Made by a program: the position numbers and the translations under genes. Shown here one piece after another: positions 1 through 5,361 of a stretch of DNA of 9,734 nucleotides (position 1 is its first letter; each line of letters opens with the position of its first letter). The notes below the pieces were generated by a model that was not told the origin of the DNA, searched no databases, and saw only the letters and a list, made by a program, of their open reading frames with translations. This DNA comes from a bacterium MnTg04. Lineage in GTDB: Bacteria; Pseudomonadota; Gammaproteobacteria; Steroidobacterales; MnTg04. The stretch spans positions 1 to 9,734 of the forward strand of contig BFAU01000102.1 in NCBI GenBank assembly GCA_008975185.1, written 5' to 3'.

Positions 1-169
1 CTTTACTATGACGAACACCGGCTTAAAAGGTGTAACTGGCGCCAGCGCTGGAGTCGTTTGGCAGGACTGTTGGCGGTAATGATTTGGCGGTCCGCGCGTC
101 CACGCAACGTGCGAACCGTAACAATTGCGATTCGGATCACGTTCCCACCTTGTACATTGCGTTCGACAT
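1..169 (-). pseudogene. Probable remnant of a MerR-family regulator
   Basis: Downstream of the MerR-type promoter, an ATG at 167-169 sits 7 nt after GAGG and opens a frame reading MSNAMYKVGT that ends at a TGA (137-139). If the reading is shifted at that point it continues VIRIAIVTVRTLRG, so the join resembles the helix-turn-helix start of MerR proteins (pattern Y.VGTVAR.A.VTVRTL). Beyond that the match fades: a later stretch RLQRWRQL is only faintly like the second MerR helix, and a stop lies near the window edge. I infer a frameshifted and partly deleted autoregulated MerR gene. The N-terminal resemblance is short, so a chance match or a small leader peptide for a gene beyond the window remains possible. 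Confidence 0.45.
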
Positions 170-188
170 TTCATTTCCTCAGCGCCAG

Positions 189-219
189 AAAATAGCGCCT
201 CACGTCGCGTGAGGGTCAA
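189..219 (-). promoter_or_regulatory. MerR-family promoter/operator
   Basis: On the minus strand a -35 box TTGACC (214-219) and a -10 box TATTTT (189-194) are separated by exactly 19 bp. The spacer region carries the perfect dyad CCTCACG-CGA-CGTGAGG (198-214). A 19-bp spacer filled by a dyad is the hallmark of promoters activated by MerR-family regulators, which untwist the DNA to bring the two boxes into register. The transcript would start near 182 and meet a GAGGAA ribosome binding site (175-180) within a few bases. The ligand class cannot be read from the operator alone. Confidence 0.75.
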
Positions 220-377
220 GCCCGAATCACGATAACCAGGTCATCTGGCCCGGCACAGTAGAAAACACTGGATTCGTTCCAGAATATGGCAGACTGCTCC
301 ATAACAGCAGTAAACAAGAGCAACAGTAGAGGCGCGCACCCTGGGTGCAACGGAAGTGTGTTTGCAAGGCTAAAAAA
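215..377. other. Gene-free stretch with one palindrome
   Basis: No coding sequence is supported between the MerR-type promoter and the transposon end. The only structure I see is the palindrome GCACCC-T-GGGTGC (336-348), preceded by GTAG at 326-329. A GTAG tetranucleotide beside a hairpin is how REP sequences mobilised by RAYT proteins are built, but a single copy is not enough to call one. Confidence 0.3.
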
Positions 378-392
378 GAGGACATCTAAAAA

Positions 393-425
393 CGAAAAAC
401 GAGCGAAAAACGAGCGAAAAACGAG
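393..425. repeat. 11-bp tandem repeat, three exact copies
   Basis: CGAAAAACGAG is repeated three times without mismatch at 393-403, 404-414 and 415-425. Each unit holds an A5 tract, so the tracts recur every 11 bp, close to the helical repeat, which would favour intrinsic bending. The array is enclosed by two copies of GAGGACATC and appears to be part of the transposase-distal end of the RAYT element. Confidence 0.85.
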
Positions 426-432
426 GACATCC

Positions 433-600
433 ACAATCTTTGGCCATGATTATAGCCCTTCTCAAATCTTCGTCTTTGGCCATTTTCGGTATTTTTTCTT
501 GTGCCAGGAAATTTCGGTTGTCGATACCATCGATTGTGGCAATAACGCCAGCCACGACAGTGCCTCCGGCAACCGGATGAGTGGATCGCTGCGTTGTTGG
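433..600. other. Non-coding tail of the RAYT element
   Basis: This stretch lies between the left element end and the stop codon of the transposase. No reading frame here shows recognisable protein features. It contains small inverted motifs, such as ATCGAT near 529 and CCGG repeats near 567-575, but no convincing terminator or REP hairpin. Confidence 0.35.
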
Positions 601-1557
601 TTATTGTTGGGTGGCCACCGGCATGTTTGGATTCAAATGGCGTTCCAGCCCCCGCATCCAACGCTGCCCAAGATGCTCACAATAAGCCTGTAATGCTTCG
701 ATCGAGCCCAGAGCGCGGCCATGCCAGGAGTTCATTCGGTTCAGGTCTTCTAACCATTCCTCTTCATGGGTGCTCAGACGTTCAAAGATAAACGGCAAGG
801 CCGGATCGATCCGTCCATGTTTGCCCTCGTGCCACTCGCATCCGGTCCATTCCTCCAGCTCAAGGTAATCCTGCCAGGAACAAGGCAAGACAGGCGCTGT
901 AGACTGGTCGGCAAAGCCAAGCAACGATTCGCCCCCGCCTTTGATCCGGGCACCAAGGGAAGTATGCATCGAGGTTTCCGGGGTTTTGGCGAGTTTGGCC
1001 CGGATCGGGTTTAAGTCCACATAGGTCATACAACGTAACAATGCTTTCTCATCGAGCAAGGCCTGGACTTTGAACCGGCCCTCCCAAAAACGCCCGGTAC
1101 AACCATCTTCTCGATTGGATAACCGGGCTAGCGGTTCATTTATGCAACGCATAAACCAGCTCAGGCTCGACAGGCGTTCACGATACAGGCTGGCCCAGTC
1201 GCATACGCCATCGCGAAATGGCAGACTGCCGCCAAACCTTTCTACGGCCGGCGGGATCTCGAAGATCTGGCCCCAGCGCCCCAACACTTCCGCCTCGCCC
1301 CATGCCCTGGCCTTTTCGGGGGCCAGCCGGACCACCAGGTGGTAATGATTGCTCATCACCGCATAGGCACAAACATCGATGGCGAACACCTCAGCCAAAA
1401 ACAATACCCGCTGTTCAATCTATTGCCTGCGGTGTTCGAAACTTTTACCGGTATAGCTGTCCTTGCCGCACAAAAAGGCTCGTCTGACACAGCGGGAGAC
1501 GCAAAGGTAATACGGCGTGCATTCCAGACTGATCTGGTACTTGCGGGCAATGGTCAT
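601..1557 (-). pseudogene. REP-associated tyrosine transposase (Y1/IS200-like), interrupted by an amber codon
   Basis: RAYT proteins are single-strand endonucleases of the HUH/Y1 class that nick and rejoin REP-type hairpin DNA. The gene reads from ATG at 1555-1557 with MTIARKYQISLECTPYY, then CVSRCVRRAFLCG, and breaks at an in-frame TAG (1420-1422, codon 46) directly after EHRRQ. Relatives, as I recall them, have Trp here, so one TGG-to-TAG change explains it. The frame then continues uninterrupted to 601. Downstream are the metal-binding HUH motif as HYH (about residues 71-73, in SNHYHLVV), the family blocks DGCTGRFWEGRFK and TYVDLNPIRA, and a C-terminal GRRW-like segment (QRWMRGLERH). Full length would be 318 codons, normal for this long RAYT subgroup. 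A TTG at 1402-1404 could start a shorter 267-residue protein, but it would lack the first strand of the fold. There is no good Shine-Dalgarno site at the ATG. Confidence 0.8.
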
Positions 1558-1610
1558 GGGGGAAGTACATCATCGCCAACAACCAACTGATAGCGAACTA
1601 ATCGGCCTGT

Positions 1611-2183
1611 TTATTCAGAAAGTCTGTGGGTGTCCTTGTTGTTGTCCTTGTTGTTGGTGCCATCCTGCCCGGCAGTCAGGCGCGCCATCCCGGTCCATTC
1701 ATCGGTCGGATCTACGCTTTGTACGAAGATCAGCCCGGCCAGCGCATTTGCGCCATAGCGACTGCCCTGCGGACCCCTGAGGACTTCTATTTGCTGGATA
1801 TCGAAAAGCGTCGCAACCGTGCCGATCCCGCTGAAGTCGATGTCATCGATCAAGAAGCCGACCGATGGATTTGGCGCACCTTCATATTGCTCGAGTTCAC
1901 CGACCCCGCGAATCTGAAAATACCGGGCGCGGTTTCCGTCGCCCGACCAATTGATGTTGGGAAGGGAATAAATCAATTCTTCGAAATGCTGAACAGCCGC
2001 CTGCTCGATCGTCGCACGGTCAAGAACCGTAATACTCAGCGGCACTTCTGCGATGCTTCGCTCGCGAAAGTCGGCAGTTACTATGATTTCTTCGAGCGTC
2101 TCTTCCGCAACTGAGACGTGCGCAAGGCATAAGGAAAGGAGCGCAACGGCCACTCCGCTAAATACACATTTGACTGAAAACAT
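1611..2183 (-). pseudogene. TonB-dependent outer-membrane receptor, plug only, barrel lost; candidate thiamin-compound transporter
   Basis: Intact TonB-dependent receptors import scarce compounds across the outer membrane through a 22-strand barrel closed by an N-terminal plug. This frame starts at ATG 2181-2183 and encodes a signal peptide (about residues 1-26, cleavage near VSVA|EE), a TonB box (EEIIVTA, about 31-37) and a plug domain with the usual PLSITVLDRATIE, FQIRGVG, VGFLIDDIDF and IEVLRGPQGSRYGANALAG blocks (about 45-155). It stops at 190 residues, whereas the family is usually 650-900. The last family-like residues are MARLTAGQDGT. After that comes a repeat-encoded NNKDNNKDTHRLSE and a stop, exactly where the RAYT element end begins. 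No barrel sequence appears on the far side of the element in the window. The TPP riboswitch upstream implies the ancestral substrate was thiamin, a thiamin phosphate or a precursor; this is inference. The remaining protein could not form a pore. Confidence 0.8.
1622..1655. repeat. Right end of the RAYT element with a 12-bp tandem duplication
   Basis: The end motif GTCTGTGGGTGTCCTTG (1622-1638) runs into two exact copies of TGTCCTTGTTGT (1631-1642 and 1643-1654). Inside the truncated receptor frame this repeat encodes the low-complexity tail NNKDNNKD, which has no counterpart in receptors of this family. That supports transposon-derived sequence fused onto the receptor gene. Confidence 0.6.
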
Positions 2184-2190
2184 TCAAGAA

Positions 2191-2298
2191 TCCCCTTCCT
2201 ACGCCGGTATTGTCCGGATCAGGTTCTAAGGGTTCCCGCACTGACATCGCCACCTGGCGACATCACGGGTCTCAGGTCGACTGACCACCCCTGGTTAT
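2191..2298 (-). ncRNA. TPP (THI-box) riboswitch
   Basis: The minus-strand RNA shows the conserved TPP aptamer parts in order: AGGGGUGGUC, then a P3 helix GGUC-AGUC-GACC, then CUGAGA (pyrimidine-binding), an optional extra stem CCCG...CGGG with an inner CGCC/GGCG helix, then ACCCUUAGAACCUGAUC, CCGG-ACAAUA-CCGG and CGUAGGAAGGGGA. P2 is GGGGU with ACCCU; P4/P5 forms around CCGG/CCGG. The aptamer's 3' strand AGGAAGGGGA (about 2191-2200) is itself the Shine-Dalgarno site, ending about 7 nt before the ATG of the receptor gene. TPP binding would therefore hide the ribosome binding site, giving translational repression when thiamin pyrophosphate is plentiful. There is no separate expression platform with a terminator. 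Confidence 0.93.
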
Positions 2299-2304
2299 TG
2301 GTGA

Positions 2305-2310
2305 ATTGTA
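2305..2310 (-). promoter_or_regulatory. Probable -10 box for the riboswitch transcript
   Basis: TACAAT on the minus strand lies about 7 nt before the first nucleotide of the riboswitch fold, placing transcription start near 2298. No good -35 hexamer is present at 16-18 bp (GTCGTT is the 17-bp candidate), so the promoter is either weak or assisted by an activator. Confidence 0.5.
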
Positions 2311-2446
2311 CAGCAAATCGAAAGCTTAACGACGACTGCAACCCAGACCAATCCTGGACTGTCCTGAAAAATCGGACTTAACCCGTCTGCGGATGTCCTG
2401 GTAGGGAAGAGAGAGTACATAAACTCGGACACTCCCCAACAATTGC
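2311..2446. other. Non-coding gap with an orphan RAYT-end motif and TGTCC/GGACA hairpins
   Basis: No gene is supported here. GTCTGCGGATGTCCTGG (2385-2401) matches the RAYT right end at 1622-1638 in 14 of 17 positions, in the same orientation. Beside it, GTCC-tgaaaaatc-GGAC (2361-2377) and GAGT-acataa-ACTC (2412-2425) could form short hairpins. The TGTCC/GGACA theme suggests debris of transposon ends. Confidence 0.4.
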
Positions 2447-3244
2447 CTAGCCGCCGACGATTAGTCGTTCACCCAGCTTGGCATGTGATGCCAGCCTGGA
2501 TTTTCTGACGATGACCATCGAGTTATAGAACTCAATGCCTTCCACCCACCCTTCTGTCAGAAAAGACGGAATATTTTTGATCGGAAAGAATGTAACGAAA
2601 AGGTTTTTTATCGATAAGTCGTCTTGCCAATGTTGATAATTTATGACATCGACAAACAGCTTGAAAAAACTGTGCGCGGTGGTTTGTTTCAGTACGCCGC
2701 CCTGGTAATCATCCCAGTACATGGTATGCGTGTCCTCGACAACATAAATCCCGCCGGGCTTCAGGATCTGAAAGTAGTTCACAAAGGCCTTGAAAATGTC
2801 ATCTGAGCGGTGTGATCCATCGTCGATGATGATGTCGAAGGCGCTGCTGCGGGCCCTGATCTCATTGAATGTGTTTTCCGCATTCACGTCACCCACAACG
2901 ATACTTATACGATTGTCGTCATAGACAAGACTTCCGCACCGTGGGTCGATATCGCACCCAACAATTTTTTCTGCATTGGAGAAATACTTTGCCCACACCT
3001 CAAGCGAACCGCCATTCTGCACGCCTACTTCGAGCAATCTCAGCGAGTCATCCCTGTATGGCAAGAATATTCTGTCATAAACCGGGAGATAGGATGCCCA
3101 CTTGTCGCTTGATTTTCCGGTCTGGTTTCGGTGTAAATCGTTGATGGTTTTCAAGCTGTACTCCTGGCATCTGTTATCTAATCCTGCCATCCAGGACGCC
3201 AAATTTCTTCTTCGGGTGGCGGCCTCAACCGATCGACGCAACAC
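2447..3244 (-). CDS. Class I SAM-dependent methyltransferase, MycE-like
   Basis: The predicted 265-residue protein is a Rossmann-fold methyltransferase. After a basic N-terminus come SSDKWASYLPVYDRIF (about 45-60), SAM-binding motif I LLEVGVQNGGS (70-80), the acidic strand end GCDID (96-100), DIIIDDGSH (137-145) and KPGGIYVVEDTHT (162-174). This series resembles macrocin O-methyltransferase (MycE/TylE) types, in which the DDGSH and ED acidic residues bind a divalent metal. By that analogy D141/D142, E170 and D171 are candidates. The substrate is unknown, plausibly a sugar or secondary metabolite hydroxyl. The start is doubtful: GTG at 3242-3244 has no Shine-Dalgarno site and lies directly after a possible TAAGAT -10 box, so ATG at 3188-3190 is an alternative. 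The gene is more AT-rich than the housekeeping block and has no biosynthetic neighbours here, which suggests acquisition. It ends with TAG. Confidence 0.82.
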   Translation of the reverse strand: MLRRSVEAATRRRNLASWMAGLDNRCQEYSLKTINDLHRNQTGKSSDKWASYLPVYDRIFLPYRDDSLRLLEVGVQNGGSLEVWAKYFSNAEKIVGCDIDPRCGSLVYDDNRISIVVGDVNAENTFNEIRARSSAFDIIIDDGSHRSDDIFKAFVNYFQILKPGGIYVVEDTHTMYWDDYQGGVLKQTTAHSFFKLFVDVINYQHWQDDLSIKNLFVTFFPIKNIPSFLTEGWVEGIEFYNSMVIVRKSRLASHAKLGERLIVGG

Positions 3245-3330
3245 TTTATCTTAAACGGAAACGGTGGACCGTATGCGAATGAGAAAACGGAGTCGTGGGA
3301 TTGGCCCCAACGACATGAACCTGAAAAATC

Positions 3331-3363
3331 AAAAAATCCTTACCAACCAATTGATTAAGAAGG
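3331..3363 (-). terminator. Intrinsic terminator after tRNA-Met
   Basis: On the minus strand CCTTCTTAATC-AATT-GGTTGGTAAGG (3338-3363) folds into an 11-step stem with one mismatch and three G-U pairs around a 4-nt loop. The tract ATTTTTT (3331-3337) follows at once. It lies 12 nt past the tRNA 3' end and closes the housekeeping transcript, marking its border with the accessory region. Confidence 0.75.
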
Positions 3364-3375
3364 CTTTTTGATAAA

Positions 3376-3452
3376 TGGTGGTGATGGGTGGAATTGAACC
3401 ACCGACCTACGGGTTATGAGTCCGTCGCTCTAACCATCTGAGCTACATCACC
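3376..3452 (-). tRNA. tRNA-Met (anticodon CAT)
   Basis: A full 77-nt cloverleaf with encoded CCA. The acceptor stem is GGTGATG/CATCACC with discriminator A, the D-arm is GCTC...GAGC, and the T-arm is GGTGG-TTCAATT-CCACC. The anticodon arm is ACGGA-CTCATAA-CCCGT. The anticodon CAT is at 3416-3418. The last anticodon-stem step is A31 opposite C39, a mismatch where U39 is usual. It is not an initiator: the first pair is G-C and the three G-C pairs of initiators are absent. I favour elongator Met over the lysidine-modified Ile2 species from the overall sequence and from its position after ychF, but the anticodon alone cannot separate them. Confidence 0.9.
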
Positions 3453-3461
3453 AATATTCTT

Positions 3462-3497
3462 CGCCGCTTATAACACTGCGGGCGCGCATTTTAGCAA
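3462..3497 (-). promoter_or_regulatory. tRNA-Met promoter with GC-rich discriminator
   Basis: TTGCTA (3492-3497), an 18-bp spacer and TTATAA (3468-3473) lie just ahead of the tRNA, followed by GCGGCG (3462-3467). A GC-rich stretch between the -10 box and the start point is typical of stable RNA promoters under ppGpp stringent control. Transcription would begin near 3461, nine bases before the mature tRNA. Confidence 0.55.
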
Positions 3498-3551
3498 ACC
3501 GGCCGCGCCAGGAGAATCCCTGCTACTGTACGCCAGTCGCCGATGCCTGAC

Positions 3552-4643
3552 TCACACATTGAAGCGAAAGAGCATGACATCGCCCTCGGCAACCTGATAC
3601 TCCTTGCCTTCCAGTCGCATGCGGCCAGCATCTTTCGCCCCGCTTTCTCCACCATCGCGCAGGTAATCGTTGAACGCGATGACTTCAGCACGTATAAAGC
3701 CACGCTGAAAATCCGTGTGGACTTCGCCGGCCGCCTGCGGAGCGGTGGATCCCTCGCGCACGGTCCATGCCCGGACCTCTTTAGGGCTGGCGGTGAAAAA
3801 GGTCATCAGCCCGAGCAGGCGATAGGCGGCATGAATCACCCGATCCAGCCCGGTCTCCGTCAGCCCCATCTCGGCCAGAAATTCCTGTTTGTCGGCGTCG
3901 TCCAACAGCGCGATTTCCGCTTCGACAGCGGCGCAGATGGCGACCACCTCTGCATTTTCCTCACGGGCAAGTTTCGTCACGGCATCGAGCAAGGGATTAT
4001 TCTCGAAGCCATCTTCATCGATATTGGCGACAAACAGCACGGGTTTGGCGGTCAGCAAGTGCAGATTCCGGTAAATAGGGCGTTCGAGCTCAGAGACCTC
4101 CAGCGTACGTGCGGGCCTGCCGGTATCGAGATGATCGTGCAGTCTCTGCAAAAAATTCCGTTTCGCCAGTTCTTCTTTCTGCCCGGTCTTCGCGTTGCGA
4201 TTCGCCTTGTACAGGTTGCGATCGACAGTCTCCAGGTCCGCCAGGCCGAGTTCGGTATTGATGATTTGGATGTCGGACACCGGGTCAACCTTAGCAGCCA
4301 CGTGGACTACGTCGTTGTTAGAAAAACAGCGGACCACGTGGGCAATGGCGTGAGTTTCACGGATATTGGCCAGGAACCGGTTGCCCAGGCCTTCGCCGTC
4401 GGCTGCACCTGCGACCAGGCCGGCGATATCCACAAATTCTATCGTCGTCGGGAGTACCTTCTTTGGCTGGACAATCGCCGCGAGTTCCGCAAGGCGCGTG
4501 TCCGGCACCTGCACGACACCTACGTTTGGCTCTATCGTGCAAAAAGGATAATTCTCGGCCGAGATTTCCGCCGCGGTCAGCGCATTGAACAGCGTCGATT
4601 TACCCACATTGGGCAGACCGACGATACCGCATTTAATCGCCAT
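3552..4643 (-). CDS. ychF: Ribosome-binding P-loop ATPase YchF (Obg family)
   Basis: YchF binds ribosomes and hydrolyses ATP rather than GTP, and is linked to translation and oxidative stress control. The protein has 363 residues, the same length as E. coli YchF. Visible parts are the P-loop GLPNVGKST (9-17), the G3-like DIAGL (72-76) followed by GEGLGN, and NIDE (207-210) in place of the GTPase NKxD motif, which is the feature behind its ATP preference. A coiled-coil arm occupies the middle (about 130-200). The C-terminal TGS domain ends in the usual EGKEYQVAEGDVMLFRFNV. The ATG at 4641-4643 is chosen because MAIKCGIVG is the family N-terminus, although the frame is open farther upstream. 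It overlaps the 3' end of pth by 11 bp, so translation is probably coupled. Confidence 0.97.
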   Translation of the reverse strand: MAIKCGIVGLPNVGKSTLFNALTAAEISAENYPFCTIEPNVGVVQVPDTRLAELAAIVQPKKVLPTTIEFVDIAGLVAGAADGEGLGNRFLANIRETHAIAHVVRCFSNNDVVHVAAKVDPVSDIQIINTELGLADLETVDRNLYKANRNAKTGQKEELAKRNFLQRLHDHLDTGRPARTLEVSELERPIYRNLHLLTAKPVLFVANIDEDGFENNPLLDAVTKLAREENAEVVAICAAVEAEIALLDDADKQEFLAEMGLTETGLDRVIHAAYRLLGLMTFFTASPKEVRAWTVREGSTAPQAAGEVHTDFQRGFIRAEVIAFNDYLRDGGESGAKDAGRMRLEGKEYQVAEGDVMLFRFNV

Positions 4644-5295
4644 CTTTGTCGTCCGCCTTTTGTTCCTGTTCCTCGCCATTTGCGTGCTGCGCTTTGCGGT
4701 ATGGCTTTGGCGTCGTGCCGCGACTGTGGAGCCGCTGCTGGGCTTTTTCAAGGCCGTCGTCGAGCAGCACCGGCAAAGCCGAAATCGCATCCTGCAGCGC
4801 TTCATCCAGGGCTTTTTTCTCATCGGCCTGCGGCCGCTTCAAGACATGCCCGGTAACTTCGTAGCTTTCCCCGGGGTGGCCTACCCCGATTCGCATACGC
4901 AAGAACTCGGCCCCGATGTGGCGGATCACATCGCGCAGGCCATTGTGGCCGCCATGCCCCCCGCCTTTTTTCAGGCGCAGCGTACCGACCGGCAGATCGA
5001 TCTCGTCATGAACGACGAGCATTTGCTCCGGCTTTATCCGATGATAAGCCATCGCAGCCTGCACGCTTTGCCCGCTGAGATTCATGTAGGTCGTTGGTTT
5101 GAGCAGCCGGACATCATGTTGGCCGATTTGTACGCGGGCAACATCGCCCGAGAATCGCTTTTCGGAACGGAATGACGCGCCGGTCTTCTCGGCCAACCGG
5201 TCAACCAGCCAGAAGCCCATATTGTGACGGTCACTTTCGTGTCTTGAGCCTGGGTTTCCCAGCCCGACGATAATTTTGATTTCTGTGTTTGCCAT
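4633..5295 (-). CDS. pth: Peptidyl-tRNA hydrolase
   Basis: Pth cleaves peptidyl-tRNAs released from stalled ribosomes, recycling tRNA. The key residues are present: N14 in GLGNPG, catalytic H24 in RHN, N72 in TYMNLSG, D97 in VVHDEID and N118 in GGGHGGHNG. At 220 residues it is longer than the E. coli enzyme (194). The core ends near residue 190 and a charged tail (about 196-220, rich in E, K and D) follows, overlapping the ychF start. The ATG at 5293-5295 has no adjacent Shine-Dalgarno sequence; instead a 12-bp hairpin ends five bases upstream, with GAGAGG just before it. It is the second of a translation-related trio, rplY-pth-ychF. Confidence 0.97.
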   Translation of the reverse strand: MANTEIKIIVGLGNPGSRHESDRHNMGFWLVDRLAEKTGASFRSEKRFSGDVARVQIGQHDVRLLKPTTYMNLSGQSVQAAMAYHRIKPEQMLVVHDEIDLPVGTLRLKKGGGHGGHNGLRDVIRHIGAEFLRMRIGVGHPGESYEVTGHVLKRPQADEKKALDEALQDAISALPVLLDDGLEKAQQRLHSRGTTPKPYRKAQHANGEEQEQKADDKDGD

Positions 5296-5300
5296 AAGAC

Positions 5301-5332
5301 AAGGGCAGGCCGGAAAAACGCGGCCTGCCCTT
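5301..5332 (-). promoter_or_regulatory. Strong hairpin between rplY and pth
   Basis: AAGGGCAGGCCG and CGGCCTGCCCTT form a perfect 12-bp stem around an 8-nt loop, CGTTTTTC on the minus strand. Only GTCTT separates it from the pth ATG, so there is no proper U-tract and it is a weak terminator at best. A GAGAGG (5336-5341) lies just upstream of the stem; folding would bring that purine box close to the start codon. It could act as a processing site, a partial terminator or a translational control element. Confidence 0.6.
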
Positions 5333-5361
5333 TACCTCTCGTTCTGTTTCCTGCGGGCCGT

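Larger units (their letters stand above)
378..1655 (-). mobile_element. RAYT (Y1 tyrosine transposase) element, decayed
   Basis: The element is defined by its transposase gene and by imperfect inverted ends. Read outward-in on opposite strands, the right end (1618-1637) and the left end (complement of about 424-443) share about 16 of 20 positions around TGTGGrTGTCCTyG. The left end has two copies of GAGGACATC (378-386 and 423-431) enclosing three exact 11-bp units CGAAAAACGAG (393-425). The right end has two exact 12-bp units TGTCCTTGTTGT (1631-1654). The right end lies where the TonB receptor frame stops resembling its family. The exact outer borders are uncertain: the left one may be 378 or 423, and no target duplication was found. 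Confidence 0.5.

Noticed and set aside
393..425. Short tandem repeats that might suggest a CRISPR array
   Set aside because: Units are 11 bp and directly adjacent, with no spacers and no cas genes nearby.
216..434. Minus-strand frame of 72 codons across the left element end, as a possible continuation of the receptor barrel
   Set aside because: The translation lacks alternating beta-barrel patterns and a terminal aromatic residue, and runs through the 11-bp repeat array.
1626..2114. Plus-strand frame of 162 codons opposite the receptor remnant
   Set aside because: The minus strand shows a signal peptide, TonB box and plug motifs, so this is its shadow.
3376..3400. tRNA-Met 3' end as an attachment site with a second copy in the accessory region
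   Set aside because: I looked for a duplicate of the T-arm and acceptor sequence in 1-3330 and found none; there is no integrase gene in the window.
4644..4823. Upstream extension of the ychF frame by 60 codons
   Set aside because: It lies within pth in another frame, lacks family similarity, and the MAIKCGIVG start gives exactly the usual family length.
3543..4856. Long open frame on the plus strand (437 codons)
   Set aside because: It lies antisense to ychF and the end of pth, shows no domain features, and is explained by the codon bias of the real genes.
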